Positions 7,673-16,869 of a stretch of DNA of 64,000 nt are shown here, piece by piece. Within the stretch, counting starts at the first letter, position 1, and the number at the start of each line of letters is the position of its first letter. The translations under genes were made by a program, and so were the position numbers. Under the pieces are notes generated by a model. It did not search any database. It was not told the origin of the DNA and saw only the letters and a program-made list of their open reading frames with translations. The stretch spans positions 372,001 through 436,000 of the forward strand of contig NZ_WXYO01000003.1 in assembly GCF_009901585.1 (NCBI RefSeq), written 5' to 3'. This DNA comes from Poritiphilus flavus (GTDB taxonomy: Bacteria > Bacteroidota > Bacteroidia > Flavobacteriales > Flavobacteriaceae).

Positions 7673-9010
7673 ATGAGCAGAACACTAGCGGTTAAGGGAA
7701 GTAAGAAACTATTGAATGCCTGGGCCTTCTATGACTGGGCAAACTCAGTTTACAGCCTGGTGATCTCATCCGCCATCTTTCCCATTTTCTACGGAGCGCT
7801 TTTTAGGGTGGCCGGTATCGAAAAAGTAACGGTTTTCGGAGGCGAAATCGCCAGGGCGCCACTGATAAGTTATGTTACGTCCGCAGCTTTTGTGTTTATA
7901 GCATTGGTAATGCCATTGATTTCAGGGATTGCGGATTTCATTGGCAACAAACGGATGTTTATGAAGTTCTTCTGCTATCTGGGAGGACTTTCCTGCATCG
8001 GCCTTTACTGGTTCTCCCTGGATAATATCTATTTTGGTTTGCTGTGTTATTTCTTTGGCCTGGTAGGCTTTTGGATGAGTTTCGCTGTGAACAATTCATA
8101 CCTGCCGGACATCGCCTTTCCTGAACAGCAAGACCGGGTAAGCGCGAAAGGATTTTCTTTGGGTTACCTCGGCAGCGTGATCTTGTTACTCGTGAACCTC
8201 GCCATGGTCATGAAACCTGATCTGTTTGGTATAACCTCGGACGGAGGTGAGGCTGCGGAGATCAAGGCTATGAAGTACTCCTTTATCTCCGTGGGAGTCT
8301 GGTGGATACTTTTCAGCCAGTATACCTTTTACTACTTGCCTAAAGGATTTAAGAAAGAAGGAGAGCGAAAGAACATCATCCTTAATGGCTTCAGGGAACT
8401 ACAGGCCGTATGGAAGCAATTAGGTAATGAAAAAAGACTGAAGCGATACCTGGTAGCCTTCTTTGTTTACAGCATGGCTGTACAAACCGTAATGCTGATC
8501 GCCACCTATTTTGGTGAAGAAGAGATCAATTGGGGATCGGACAGTGAGCGGACTACAGGACTAATCGTAAGCATATTGGTCATCCAGATCGTCGCTATCT
8601 TAGGGGCCACTATCACTGCCATGGCCTCCAAGGCATTTGGAAATATCCGCACATTGGTAATCATAAATCTGCTCTGGTTGTTTATTTGTATCTATGCCTA
8701 TTTCCTGATCAGTCCAATGGATTTCTATGTCGCTGCAGGCTGTGTCGGCCTGGTAATGGGTGGAATACAGGCCTTGTCCAGATCTACCTATTCCAAATTC
8801 CTTCCGGAGACCACTGATACTACCTCCTTTTTTAGCTTTTACGATGTGGCGGAGAAGATCGGGATTATCATAGGTACTTTTTTATACGGCTTTGTAGCCC
8901 AGTTTACCGGAAGTATGCGTAATGCCACTATCTTTCTGGGGCTGTTCTTCCTCATTGGGATGTTGCTCTTGCTTAGGGTAAAAGAAAAGGCCCCTGGATC
9001 AGAGGCCTAA
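7673..9010 (+). CDS. MFS transporter, UMF1/Atg22-like
   Basis: 445-aa polytopic inner-membrane protein with about 12 hydrophobic segments. The N-terminal motif AFYDWANSVYS and the later GGIQALSRSTYSKFLP are characteristic of the UMF1 family (related to fungal Atg22, an amino-acid effluxer of the vacuole), widespread in Bacteroidota as 'MFS transporter' of unknown substrate. The ATG at 7673 lies four bases after the T-tract of the preceding terminator; no Shine-Dalgarno sequence is evident. The substrate is not predictable from sequence. Confidence 0.88.
   Translation: MSRTLAVKGSKKLLNAWAFYDWANSVYSLVISSAIFPIFYGALFRVAGIEKVTVFGGEIARAPLISYVTSAAFVFIALVMPLISGIADFIGNKRMFMKFFCYLGGLSCIGLYWFSLDNIYFGLLCYFFGLVGFWMSFAVNNSYLPDIAFPEQQDRVSAKGFSLGYLGSVILLLVNLAMVMKPDLFGITSDGGEAAEIKAMKYSFISVGVWWILFSQYTFYYLPKGFKKEGERKNIILNGFRELQAVWKQLGNEKRLKRYLVAFFVYSMAVQTVMLIATYFGEEEINWGSDSERTTGLIVSILVIQIVAILGATITAMASKAFGNIRTLVIINLLWLFICIYAYFLISPMDFYVAAGCVGLVMGGIQALSRSTYSKFLPETTDTTSFFSFYDVAEKIGIIIGTFLYGFVAQFTGSMRNATIFLGLFFLIGMLLLLRVKEKAPGSEA
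8988..9008 (+). terminator. Hairpin at the end of the MFS gene
   Basis: AGGCCCCTG and CAGAGGCCT pair with one mismatch around a GAT loop; the stem includes the last codons of the transporter. A T run follows about 12 bases later (9020-9026). It lies between two convergent genes. Confidence 0.5.
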
Positions 9011-9040
9011 TTACTATTCGTTTTTTGATTGATTTTGATG

Positions 9041-9772
9041 TTATCCCTTGCTGATATCTCCGGATCCTGATGTCTTGGTATCTACCTTGGCAGGATTCCC
9101 GCGATAGTGAATATCTCCGGAACCTGATACCCGGGCTTTGAGCATTTCCTTGGCCGTAACCTTGATATCCGCTGAACCTGAAACGGTTGCATCTACTACA
9201 TCTGCTTCCAATTCGTAGGCACGGATATCCCCGGAACCTGAAATGGACACTTCAAAGTTACCGGTCTGTCCGCTGAGGTTGATATCTCCGGAACCGGACA
9301 TCGAAGCTTCAAGGGTGTTGGCCTCAATCTGAAGGGTGATATCTCCCGAACCAGACATGCTGGTCTTGAAATCATCTGCCTTTAAAGTGGTTTTTCCCAC
9401 AATATCCCCGGAACCTGAAAGCGATACCGCATTGATATCTTCAACAGGAACAGTAATATATATCCCACCGTCTTTTTTCCATGAAGATGGCTGAAGGTTT
9501 ACCCCTTTTCTGGTTTTGATGACCAGTTTGCCATTTTGTACTTCGGTTTTGATATATTCCAGGAGATTTTCTTCTCCGCGAAGGGTGAGTTCTCCCTCTT
9601 TGCCTTCAACCAGGTCCACATCGAACCATCCGGCTACCGCCACAGCGTCGTAATCGCCTACGGAACGTTCAATGGTGGTCATGTTCCCATTTCCTTTTAC
9701 TCTTTTGCCCCATTGGGCATTGGTAGCGGCGATCATGCCAAATACCAGGGTTAGTGTCATAATTTTTTTCAT
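9041..9772 (-). CDS. GIN-domain (DUF2807) secreted protein, second paralogue
   Basis: 243 aa with an N-terminal signal peptide (MKKIMTLTLVFGMIAATNAQ). After it comes a head GIN/DUF2807 domain: an initial beta segment with YDAVAVAGWFDVDLVEG, then repeated GSGDI turns about 20 residues apart, as in a right-handed beta-solenoid. Family members are exported to the periplasm or cell surface and have no proven biochemical role. It is the last gene of the ECF sigma operon and is clearly paralogous to its neighbour at 9799-10503, so a tandem duplication is likely. Confidence 0.88.
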   Translation of the reverse strand: MKKIMTLTLVFGMIAATNAQWGKRVKGNGNMTTIERSVGDYDAVAVAGWFDVDLVEGKEGELTLRGEENLLEYIKTEVQNGKLVIKTRKGVNLQPSSWKKDGGIYITVPVEDINAVSLSGSGDIVGKTTLKADDFKTSMSGSGDITLQIEANTLEASMSGSGDINLSGQTGNFEVSISGSGDIRAYELEADVVDATVSGSADIKVTAKEMLKARVSGSGDIHYRGNPAKVDTKTSGSGDISKG

Positions 9773-9798
9773 GATAGCTGATTTTATTAGTTATTGTA

Positions 9799-10503
9799 TT
9801 ACATATTAACTTTCCCCTTGGAAACTGAACCGGAACCGGATATCTTGCTGTCTATTTTGTCTGGTGACCCGATATAGTTCACATCTCCTGAGCCGGATAT
9901 CCGTGCCCATATTTTCTCGTTTGCCTTTACGTTTACATCGGCAGACCCGCTGATGGAGGCTGCTACGTAATCCGCTTCCAGTCCAAATGCCTTAACATCT
10001 CCGGAACCGGAAACCTCTATGTCAAGATCTTTGGTTTTACCCCTAAGGACAATATCTCCGGAACCTGAGATCCCTGTATTCACTTTTTCGGCTACTACAT
10101 CCAGTTCTATTTTCCCGGAACCCGAAAGCTTGGTGGAGAATCGATTGGCATTCAGTTCTTCTTCACCGATAACAGATCCTGAACCCGAGAGATACACCGC
10201 ACTGATGTCTTCAACAGGCACCGTGATATTGATCTTCGAGAAGGAATAAAAAGGATTGATATTGTATCGCTTGGACCATTCTATTTTCAAACGCCCGTCC
10301 CTCACCTCAGTATCTATATACTTCAGCTGACTCGCTTTACCTTCCAGCGTGATCTCGCCTTCGGAACCATCAACCAGGGTTACATCGAACCACCCGGATA
10401 CTGAGACTTCATCGTATTCGCCCACGTTTCTGCGTTCCACGTTTTGGGCTAGCGCACTGCCTAAAAAGGTAACTAATAATATGAAGAGTAGTAATTTTTT
10501 CAT
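9799..10503 (-). CDS. GIN-domain (DUF2807) secreted protein, first paralogue
   Basis: 234 aa; signal peptide (MKKLLLFILLVTFLGSALAQ) then a DUF2807 head-GIN domain with repeated SGSGD/SGSAD turns (LSGSGSVIG, ISGSGDIVL, VSGSGDVKA, ISGSADVNV). It shares its whole architecture with the next gene downstream (26 bp gap). Upstream is the DUF4097-like gene, 17 bp away. The operon context with an ECF sigma factor suggests a role in envelope stress or surface maintenance; this is inference. Confidence 0.88.
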   Translation of the reverse strand: MKKLLLFILLVTFLGSALAQNVERRNVGEYDEVSVSGWFDVTLVDGSEGEITLEGKASQLKYIDTEVRDGRLKIEWSKRYNINPFYSFSKINITVPVEDISAVYLSGSGSVIGEEELNANRFSTKLSGSGKIELDVVAEKVNTGISGSGDIVLRGKTKDLDIEVSGSGDVKAFGLEADYVAASISGSADVNVKANEKIWARISGSGDVNYIGSPDKIDSKISGSGSVSKGKVNM

Positions 10504-10520
10504 TTTGGCTGGTTTGCTGT

Positions 10521-11612
10521 TTAGTTTTTAGTAAATGATACACTTCCGTAATCGCTGGTGATGTAAACCGTTTTACCGCTATTATCCCGTCCGTAATATC
10601 CTTTGTAATAGCGCTCATTAGAACGTTCTTTACTGATATTGATCTCGAAATCCTCTTTCCCGCTTACACCGGCGTATTCTGTAGTGATCTCAAAATTGAA
10701 ATGGTATTCCGGATGATAGCCTATTTTAATGCCGGTATAATCTGTCCTCACATTGATGTTTCCCGCGTCCTGGGCCATGTTTCGTATACGAAGGCCTCCG
10801 TAGTCGGCACTGACATCCACATTGCCGTGTACTGTACCCAATTTAACATTGATATAGTCTCCGCTACCCGATACATTGTTTACTTCTCCTATTTCCATAT
10901 TTCCGTAGTCTGCGGAATATTGGAGGTCTTCCATCTGTTCAATGGTAGAATTGGTGTAGTCTGCACTTACAACCAGATTTCCGGCCTTTTCAATGGTAAA
11001 TCCTGAGTAGTCCGCGGAGATCTTTCCGCTGTTGATATATCCTATAGTAGACTTTGAGGTGTAATCAAAACTCAGTTGGTTATTCCTGCCCCGCAGTTCG
11101 CCAATATCCAACCTGCCGTAGTCACAGCTGATCTTTGCATGCCCGTCTACGCGATCGAGATTGATGTTGCCGTAATCGTTGCTGAGATGAACGCTGTTCT
11201 TTACAGGAAGTTTCACGGTGTAGTTGATCTGCATATTTACATTGCTGTTCTTGCTCCACCAGCCCCAGCGGCTATTGTCTTTGTTAAAAACGGTTTTGGC
11301 GGATACCATACTACTACTGGCATCAAAATCCACATCGATCTGATCTAGCTTCCGCTGCACCTTTTCCTCGTTATTACCATTGGTTTTGATGTGCACCTCT
11401 ATGACTACCTTGTTTTCATTCCAGGAAGTCAGGTTCAGGTTTCCGTAGCTGTTGTTGATTTTCAACAGCGCGTCGGAATTCACATCGTATTCCTTCTTAA
11501 TGGTCTTCTCCTTGGTATATCGTCCCTTTAACTTCCCGTGATTGGCCAGCAACAGTGCAGGGCACAGGAAAAAGGCGATTAGGGTATATTTAAATAGTAT
11601 AGTTCTCATCAT
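10521..11612 (-). CDS. Secreted beta-solenoid protein (DUF4097-like adhesin-type repeats)
   Basis: 363 aa, signal peptide at the N-terminus (cleavage after about residue 23). The body consists of 20-24-residue repeats with the motif SADYG/SNDYGN/SCDYGR, predicted to stack as a beta-solenoid similar to DUF4097 and to the GIN proteins encoded downstream. LLKINNSYGNLNLTSW starts the domain. Its start overlaps the end of the putative anti-sigma gene by 23 bp, so the two are translationally linked. Function unknown; probably a periplasmic or surface partner of the sigma/anti-sigma pair. Confidence 0.82.
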   Translation of the reverse strand: MMRTILFKYTLIAFFLCPALLLANHGKLKGRYTKEKTIKKEYDVNSDALLKINNSYGNLNLTSWNENKVVIEVHIKTNGNNEEKVQRKLDQIDVDFDASSSMVSAKTVFNKDNSRWGWWSKNSNVNMQINYTVKLPVKNSVHLSNDYGNINLDRVDGHAKISCDYGRLDIGELRGRNNQLSFDYTSKSTIGYINSGKISADYSGFTIEKAGNLVVSADYTNSTIEQMEDLQYSADYGNMEIGEVNNVSGSGDYINVKLGTVHGNVDVSADYGGLRIRNMAQDAGNINVRTDYTGIKIGYHPEYHFNFEITTEYAGVSGKEDFEINISKERSNERYYKGYYGRDNSGKTVYITSDYGSVSFTKN

Positions 11613-12150
11613 CGTCGAGTTTTAAATTCTTTATGGTATCTATTTTGTTCATGACCTCTTGTAGCAGGTCTATTCTGGTTTGGAAATTGGTGATCATGGC
11701 ACTCAGGATAAGCTTACTATTACCTCCGTTGAGGATCTCCTGCTCCAAAACTTTGTAATCTTCTTCAAGCTTCTGGAGCTGTATCATGGTATCGTCAATC
11801 AGCTTTTTGGTTTCCGGGCTGCTTTCGCTTTCCAGGACCTTCACCTGCTCTTCGATAAGACTGGCAAAATAGAACTGGGTTTGCGAAACCTCAGGCGAGA
11901 TCTCTGCCAACTGCTCCTCTAGACTGGGACTACTGTTGAAATAAGTAATACCCAGGACACATAATAAAGCGAATGAGGCTGCGATTGATAGTGGTCTCCA
12001 CCAGGATGTCTTCTTTTTCTGTAGGCTTACCACCCCCTGGCTGGAACTCAGTTTATCAAGGAACCGATCCCTGTGCCCGCTGGCGGGTTCCTCCACATCA
12101 AAGCTTCCCTGCAGCTTTTTGAATAATTCGTCTAATTGTTCTTCCTTCAT
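11590..12150 (-). CDS. Putative anti-sigma factor, single transmembrane segment
   Basis: 186 aa: a cytoplasmic N-terminal part of about 50 residues, one transmembrane helix (LSIAASFALLCVLGITYF, about 51-68), and a periplasmic coiled-coil-like part (leucine- and glutamate-rich, about 75-175). It sits 3 bp downstream of an ECF sigma factor gene and overlaps the next gene. Position and topology are those of an anti-sigma factor of Bacteroidota ECF loci; I see no zinc-binding HxxxCxxC (ZAS) motif, so the sigma-binding mode is not evident. Assignment rests mainly on context. Confidence 0.65.
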   Translation of the reverse strand: MKEEQLDELFKKLQGSFDVEEPASGHRDRFLDKLSSSQGVVSLQKKKTSWWRPLSIAASFALLCVLGITYFNSSPSLEEQLAEISPEVSQTQFYFASLIEEQVKVLESESSPETKKLIDDTMIQLQKLEEDYKVLEQEILNGGNSKLILSAMITNFQTRIDLLQEVMNKIDTIKNLKLDDDENYTI

Positions 12151-12153
12151 AAC

Positions 12154-12705
12154 TTAAGCGTTAATCAATTTTTTACGCAAGCTTTCTTTAGCTCTGGAAA
12201 TCGTTGTTCTGCAATTCGCATAACTGATATCCATTATCTGACTGATCTCTTCGTAATCGTATCCTTCGATTAAATGTAAGGTCAAAGAAACTCTGTAATT
12301 GTCTTTTAACAGCTTCATGGCTTCCAGTACTTTTTGAGCCTTTAGTTCTGTCACTCCATGATCTGGATCAACTCCATCATTATCTTCGACCTTGTACATT
12401 ATGTCATCCAAAGCAACTTCGTTCTTCTTTTGTTGCTTTCGGTAGTGATAAATGCTGTTGTTTATCACTATGCGCTTCAACCATGCCCCGAATGTTACAT
12501 CTCCCTTAAAAGTGTGCAGTTTCGTAAACGCATTCAAAAACGATTCCTGCATGACATCTTCAGCTTCCGCACTGTCCTTTACAATTCTTACTGCGGTGTT
12601 GTACATCGCTTTGTAGTAACGGTTGTAAATCTCCAGTTGTGCGCTCTGCTTACCTTCTAAACAAGATTGCAACAAGGCATCTGTATGTTCAATATGTTGG
12701 CTCAA
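12154..12705 (-). CDS. ECF-type RNA polymerase sigma-70 factor
   Basis: 183 aa with sigma region 2 (about 25-95: YNTAVRIVKDSAEAEDVMQESFLNAFTKL, GAWLKRIVINNSIYHYRK) and region 4 (about 125-180: LKDNYRVSLTLHLIEGYDYEEISQIMDISYANCRTTISRAKESLRKKL, helix-turn-helix). No region 1 or 3, hence ECF group. It heads an operon with a putative anti-sigma factor, a DUF4097-like protein and two GIN proteins. An ECF-like promoter lies just upstream, so positive autoregulation is likely. Confidence 0.93.
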   Translation of the reverse strand: MSQHIEHTDALLQSCLEGKQSAQLEIYNRYYKAMYNTAVRIVKDSAEAEDVMQESFLNAFTKLHTFKGDVTFGAWLKRIVINNSIYHYRKQQKKNEVALDDIMYKVEDNDGVDPDHGVTELKAQKVLEAMKLLKDNYRVSLTLHLIEGYDYEEISQIMDISYANCRTTISRAKESLRKKLINA

Positions 12706-12721
12706 AAAGTGAATGGTTTGT

Positions 12722-12753
12722 CTTAGAGATGAGGGAATTTAACGATTGTTACA
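12722..12753 (-). promoter_or_regulatory. Candidate ECF-dependent promoter of the sigma operon
   Basis: On the minus strand TGTAACA (12747-12753) is followed after 15 bases by CATCTCTAAG (12722-12731), resembling the GTAAC / CGTCT pair of ECF sigma targets. No TAnnTTTG box is present in the interval. Autoregulation by the encoded sigma factor is inferred. Confidence 0.45.
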
Positions 12754-12925
12754 GTTTTGAAGAAAATTATTGAAGCTCTTGGCATAACAATTGTGCTTAA
12801 AAGGATGAAGCCTGAAACATAGAATGTACTTATTAGCTGTTAATCAGGCACTTGAATTAGTATTAGTTGAATTATTTATTGCAGAATGCGGTCGTTAAAT
12901 GACATTATGACCGATTAATGAGGAT

Positions 12926-15376
12926 ATGGGAGATTCAAAGTTTATAAGTTTTGACAATATGTCGCTTCAGAGTATAGATGAGGATTCGGAATTAATACCC
13001 TTACTCACGCCTGAGGACGAAGAAGAAATGAATAGGGAGAACCTTCCCGAAACACTACCAATTTTGCCTTTACGCAATACGGTATTGTTCCCGGGAGTGG
13101 TCATTCCCATTACCGCCGGAAGGGATAAATCCATCAACCTGATCAGGGATGCCAATAATGGTTCCAAGGTAATTGGAGTGGTCTCGCAGAAGGATGAGGA
13201 GGTGGAAAACCCCGGAATTAAAGATATTAACGCCCTGGGTACTGTAGCCCGTATCCTGAGGGTGCTGCAGATGCCGGATGGTAATACCACGGTCATTATA
13301 CAGGGTAAGAAGCGATTCGAGATCACTGAAATACTCACCGAAAAACCCTATCTGAACGCTACGGTGCGTGAGGCAGGAAGGGATCATACCGATCAGGAGA
13401 CCGAAGAATTCCGTGCGATCATTGATTCACTCAAGGAACTGGCATTGAGGATCATCAAGGATAATCCTAACATTCCCAGTGAGGCTTCTTTTGCCATTAA
13501 GAATATTCAAAGTAATTCCTTCCTGATAAACTTTGTCTGTTCTAACCTCAATCTAAGTGTTACTGAAAAACAGACCCTACTGGAGATCACAAGTCTCAAA
13601 GACAGGGCTCTGGCTACTCTGAAACACATGAATGTAGAGCTGCAAAAACTGGAACTGAAAAACGTCATCCAGTCTAAAGTCCGCAGTGATATGGACCAGC
13701 AGCAACGCGAGTATTTCCTGCATCAGCAGATGAAGACCATTCAGGAAGAATTAGGTGGTGTTTCCTATGACGAAGAGATCCAGGAAATGCGGATCAAGGC
13801 CAAAAAGAAGAAATGGGACGCCAAAGTAAAAGATCACTTTGAAAAAGAACTGGCCAAGATGCAACGTATGAATCCGCAGGTGGCGGAATACTCCATACAA
13901 CGAAATTATCTTGACTTATTCGTGGAATTGCCATGGAATCATTTTTCTAAAGATAAATTCGATCTGAAAAGAGCGCAGCGCATCCTGGACCGTGACCATT
14001 ACGGTCTGGAGGATGTCAAAAGAAGGATCATTGAATACCTGGCTGTTTTAAAGCTGAGGAACGATATGAAATCTCCCATACTCTGCCTTTACGGCCCTCC
14101 AGGAGTGGGGAAGACTTCCCTTGGTAAATCTGTTGCTGAAGCTTTGGGCAGGGAATACGTTCGGATGTCGCTGGGTGGACTTCGGGATGAAGCCGAAATA
14201 CGCGGGCACCGTAAGACCTATATTGGAGCCATGCCCGGTAGGATCGTTCAAAGTATTAAAAAAGCTGGCACCTCTAATCCGGTGTTTATTCTGGATGAGA
14301 TAGATAAGCTTTCCCATAGCCATCAGGGAGATCCTTCCTCGGCCATGCTGGAGGTGCTCGACCCGGAACAGAACAGTGAGTTCTACGATAATTTCCTGGA
14401 GATGGGTTACGACCTTTCCAAGGTCATGTTCATTGCTACGGCCAATAACCTTGGAAGCATTCAACCCGCATTGCGAGACCGGATGGAGATCATCAACGTT
14501 ACCGGCTATACTATTGAAGAAAAGGTAGAGATCGCGAAAAGACATTTACTGCCAAAGCAATTGAAAGAGCACGGCTTAACCTCAAAGGACCTGAAGATCG
14601 GGAAACGACAAATGGAAAAGATCGTGGAAGGTTATACCAGAGAATCCGGGGTCCGGGGATTGGAGAAACAGATCGCCAAAATGGTACGCTATGCGGCGAA
14701 GTCCATCGCTATAGAGGAGGCCTATAATATTTCGGTTTCCAATGAAGATATAGAAAAAGTGCTGGGTCCTGCCCGGTTAGAGCGGGATAAATACGAAAAC
14801 AACGACGTGGCAGGAGTAGTTACCGGCCTGGCCTGGACAAGTGTTGGGGGCGATATACTATTTATAGAATCCATACTATCCAGAGGTAAGGGCAACCTGA
14901 ATATTACCGGGAACCTCGGTAAAGTAATGAAAGAGTCTGCCACCATCGCCATGGAATACATCAAATCCAACGCGGAAAGCTTTGGCATAGATCCTGAAGT
15001 CTTTGATAAATACAACGTGCATATTCACGTTCCGGAAGGAGCCACACCCAAGGACGGCCCTAGTGCCGGGATTACCATGCTAACTTCTTTGGTGTCCCTT
15101 TTTGCCCAGAAGAAGGTCAAAAAGAGCCTTGCAATGACAGGAGAGATCACCCTGAGGGGCAAAGTACTTCCGGTTGGAGGTATTAAGGAGAAGATCCTTG
15201 CGGCCAAAAGGGCCAGGATCAAAGAGATCATCCTTTGTGAAGACAACCGTAAGGACGTTACGGAGATCAAGGAGGAATACCTCAAGGGATTGACATTCCA
15301 CTACGTTACGGACATGAGTGAGGTTATAGATCTGGCCATAACAAATCAAAAGGTAAAGAATGCAAAAAAGCTCTGA
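12926..15376 (+). CDS. lon: ATP-dependent protease Lon
   Basis: 816-aa LonA. N-terminal substrate-recognition domain (about 40-240, [19 protein letters not shown]), coiled coil, AAA+ module with Walker [10 protein letters not shown] and Walker [10 protein letters not shown], then the Ser-Lys protease domain: Ser713 in PKDGPSAG and Lys756 in GGIKEK. Full length for Bacteroidota Lon, whose N-terminal extension (about 35 residues before LPILPLRN) is also present. Degrades misfolded and regulatory proteins in the cytoplasm. Separate from cmk by 91 bp with an own promoter there. Confidence 0.98.
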   Translation: MGDSKFISFDNMSLQSIDEDSELIPLLTPEDEEEMNRENLPETLPILPLRNTVLFPGVVIPITAGRDKSINLIRDANNGSKVIGVVSQKDEEVENPGIKDINALGTVARILRVLQMPDGNTTVIIQGKKRFEITEILTEKPYLNATVREAGRDHTDQETEEFRAIIDSLKELALRIIKDNPNIPSEASFAIKNIQSNSFLINFVCSNLNLSVTEKQTLLEITSLKDRALATLKHMNVELQKLELKNVIQSKVRSDMDQQQREYFLHQQMKTIQEELGGVSYDEEIQEMRIKAKKKKWDAKVKDHFEKELAKMQRMNPQVAEYSIQRNYLDLFVELPWNHFSKDKFDLKRAQRILDRDHYGLEDVKRRIIEYLAVLKLRNDMKSPILCLYGPPGVGKTSLGKSVAEALGREYVRMSLGGLRDEAEIRGHRKTYIGAMPGRIVQSIKKAGTSNPVFILDEIDKLSHSHQGDPSSAMLEVLDPEQNSEFYDNFLEMGYDLSKVMFIATANNLGSIQPALRDRMEIINVTGYTIEEKVEIAKRHLLPKQLKEHGLTSKDLKIGKRQMEKIVEGYTRESGVRGLEKQIAKMVRYAAKSIAIEEAYNISVSNEDIEKVLGPARLERDKYENNDVAGVVTGLAWTSVGGDILFIESILSRGKGNLNITGNLGKVMKESATIAMEYIKSNAESFGIDPEVFDKYNVHIHVPEGATPKDGPSAGITMLTSLVSLFAQKKVKKSLAMTGEITLRGKVLPVGGIKEKILAAKRARIKEIILCEDNRKDVTEIKEEYLKGLTFHYVTDMSEVIDLAITNQKVKNAKKL

Positions 15377-15455
15377 TTCAGGAGTTTGGAGTTTTCAGAT
15401 TCAGGTTGTTTTGGGATTAAAAACCTTGGCTCATCGTAAAATCTTCATTTCTCCC

Positions 15456-15463
15456 TATTTTTG
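15456..15463 (+). promoter_or_regulatory. -7 box of cmk, nearly leaderless
   Basis: TATTTTTG fits TAnnTTTG exactly and ends only four bases before the cmk ATG (15468). With transcription starting about 5-7 bases downstream of the box, the mRNA would have no or almost no 5' leader. A clear -33 TTTG is missing. Confidence 0.5.
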
Positions 15464-15467
15464 ACGC

Positions 15468-16175
15468 ATGGAAAAAATAACCATAGCCATAGACGGGTAC
15501 TCTTCAACCGGTAAAAGTACCCTGGCCAAACAATTGGCAAAAGCATTGGGCTATGTTTATGTGGATAGCGGAGCCATGTATAGAGCAGTAACCCTGTTCG
15601 CTCTTAGAAATGGTTGGTTTGGGAATGTGGAGGAAGATATCCCGGCCCTTATCCAGGCGCTTCCTGAGGTTGAACTGGAATTCAGGTATAATGATTCCCT
15701 TGGGTTCTCCGAAATTTTTCTCAACGGTGAGAATGTGGAAAAACAGATCAGGACATTGGAAGTGTCCGGCTATGTAAGCCCGGTCTCTGCAATTCCGGAA
15801 GTACGGCACAAACTGGTTGCCATACAGCAAAAGATGGGTGAAAATAAAGGGGTGGTAATGGATGGCAGGGATATAGGCACCGTCGTCTTTCCGAATGCTG
15901 AACTCAAATTGTTTATGACAGCCAGCCCGGAGATCAGGGCTCAAAGACGATATAAGGAATTACTGGAACGGGGAGAGGAAGTGCGTTTTGAAGACGTTCT
16001 GGCCAATGTTCGGGAAAGGGATTACCTGGATTCCCACCGGGAGATATCCCCACTAAAAAAAGCGGAGGACGCCGTGGAGTTCGACAATGGGGATATGGGG
16101 TTGGAAGAGCAGTTTGAACGTATCCATGACTACAGTTTACGTGTGATAGCCGCCAGCAAAGAAAAAGGGCGTTAA
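15468..16175 (+). CDS. cmk: Cytidylate kinase
   Basis: 235 aa; phosphorylates CMP and dCMP with ATP. P-loop at residues 6-15 (DGYSSTGKST), CMP-specific insert (YVDSGAMYRAVTLFALRNGW and MDGRDIGTVVFPNAELKLFMTAS) and the lid R-rich segment (RAQRRYKELLERGEEVRFEDVLANVRERD) are all in place. Length is normal. The stop codon lies inside the loop of the terminator that serves the convergent kbp-like gene. Confidence 0.96.
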   Translation: MEKITIAIDGYSSTGKSTLAKQLAKALGYVYVDSGAMYRAVTLFALRNGWFGNVEEDIPALIQALPEVELEFRYNDSLGFSEIFLNGENVEKQIRTLEVSGYVSPVSAIPEVRHKLVAIQQKMGENKGVVMDGRDIGTVVFPNAELKLFMTASPEIRAQRRYKELLERGEEVRFEDVLANVRERDYLDSHREISPLKKAEDAVEFDNGDMGLEEQFERIHDYSLRVIAASKEKGR

Positions 16176-16185
16176 AAACGCCCTT
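16165..16185 (-). terminator. Rho-independent terminator of the kbp-like gene
   Basis: A perfect 9-bp stem (AAGGGCGTT/AACGCCCTT) with a 3-base loop. On the minus strand it is followed by TTTCTTT, a usable U tract; on the plus strand no U tract follows. The cmk stop codon is in the hairpin. Confidence 0.75.
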
Positions 16186-16209
16186 GCAACTTCTCAAGAT
16201 CTTAAGAAC

Positions 16210-16590
16210 CTATAAATTAGGAATTACGAGTACCTGATCCGGGTGAATGAGATCCGGGTTGTTCAGGATATTGGTATTGGCAGAAAAGATCTGCTGGTAT
16301 TTCATCGCATCACCGTAATAGTGTTTTGCTATTTTGCTTAGGGACTCCCCACTTTTTACTACATGTCTGTGGTAGATGGAATCGTCCCCAACGGTTATAT
16401 TAGCCTTGATATCTGAAGGGCTTTCGCCACCGATCTCCTTGATTTTGTCCCAAAGTAGATCTTTCTCATAAGGGGTTCCGGCTTCTCCTTTAACTTTAAG
16501 GACTCCTTCTTCTTCCCTTACATCGCCATCCTTAATGCCCAGTTGAGCTCCCAGATCCAGAACAGCTTGGTATTTTGCTTTTACACTCAT
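16210..16590 (-). CDS. BON-LysM protein, Kbp/YgaU-like
   Basis: 126 aa without a signal peptide. Residues about 1-70 form a BON-like domain (DIKANITVGD) and about 74-124 a LysM domain (HVVKSGESLSKIAKHYYGDAMKYQQIFSANTNILNNPDLIHPDQVLVIP). The same two-domain order and absence of a signal occur in E. coli Kbp (YgaU), a cytoplasmic potassium-binding protein. Kinship to Kbp is well supported by architecture; potassium binding here is inferred. Confidence 0.85.
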   Translation of the reverse strand: MSVKAKYQAVLDLGAQLGIKDGDVREEEGVLKVKGEAGTPYEKDLLWDKIKEIGGESPSDIKANITVGDDSIYHRHVVKSGESLSKIAKHYYGDAMKYQQIFSANTNILNNPDLIHPDQVLVIPNL

Positions 16591-16718
16591 GTTTAGTTTA
16601 CTTTTTTAACGGTTAATATTTAGTAAAAAATTGATGGAAGTAATATACAAATTCTCAGAAAATTACGTCCTAAAATCGGTAAAATACTACCGGAGGTATA
16701 AAGCTTCTGATCCAGGGG

Positions 16719-16749
16719 TTGTTAAAACCAGTATTTAGTTGTATTTTTG
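16719..16749 (+). promoter_or_regulatory. Promoter of rpsA
   Basis: TTG (16719-16721), 20 bases, then TATTTTTG (16742-16749): an excellent Bacteroidota sigma-70 promoter. It leaves a 5' leader of about 110 bases before the ATG at 16870, long enough for the autoregulation known for ribosomal protein S1 in other bacteria. Confidence 0.75.
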
Positions 16750-16869
16750 CACTCCTTTTTTAACAAACAGTCAAGAGGAAAAGGAACGGAAAAATTTAGT
16801 CTAATAATATCTTCTGTAGTTATTGTTTAACTCTTGTAACACTGCGGAATACAAATTTTAACTCAGCAT

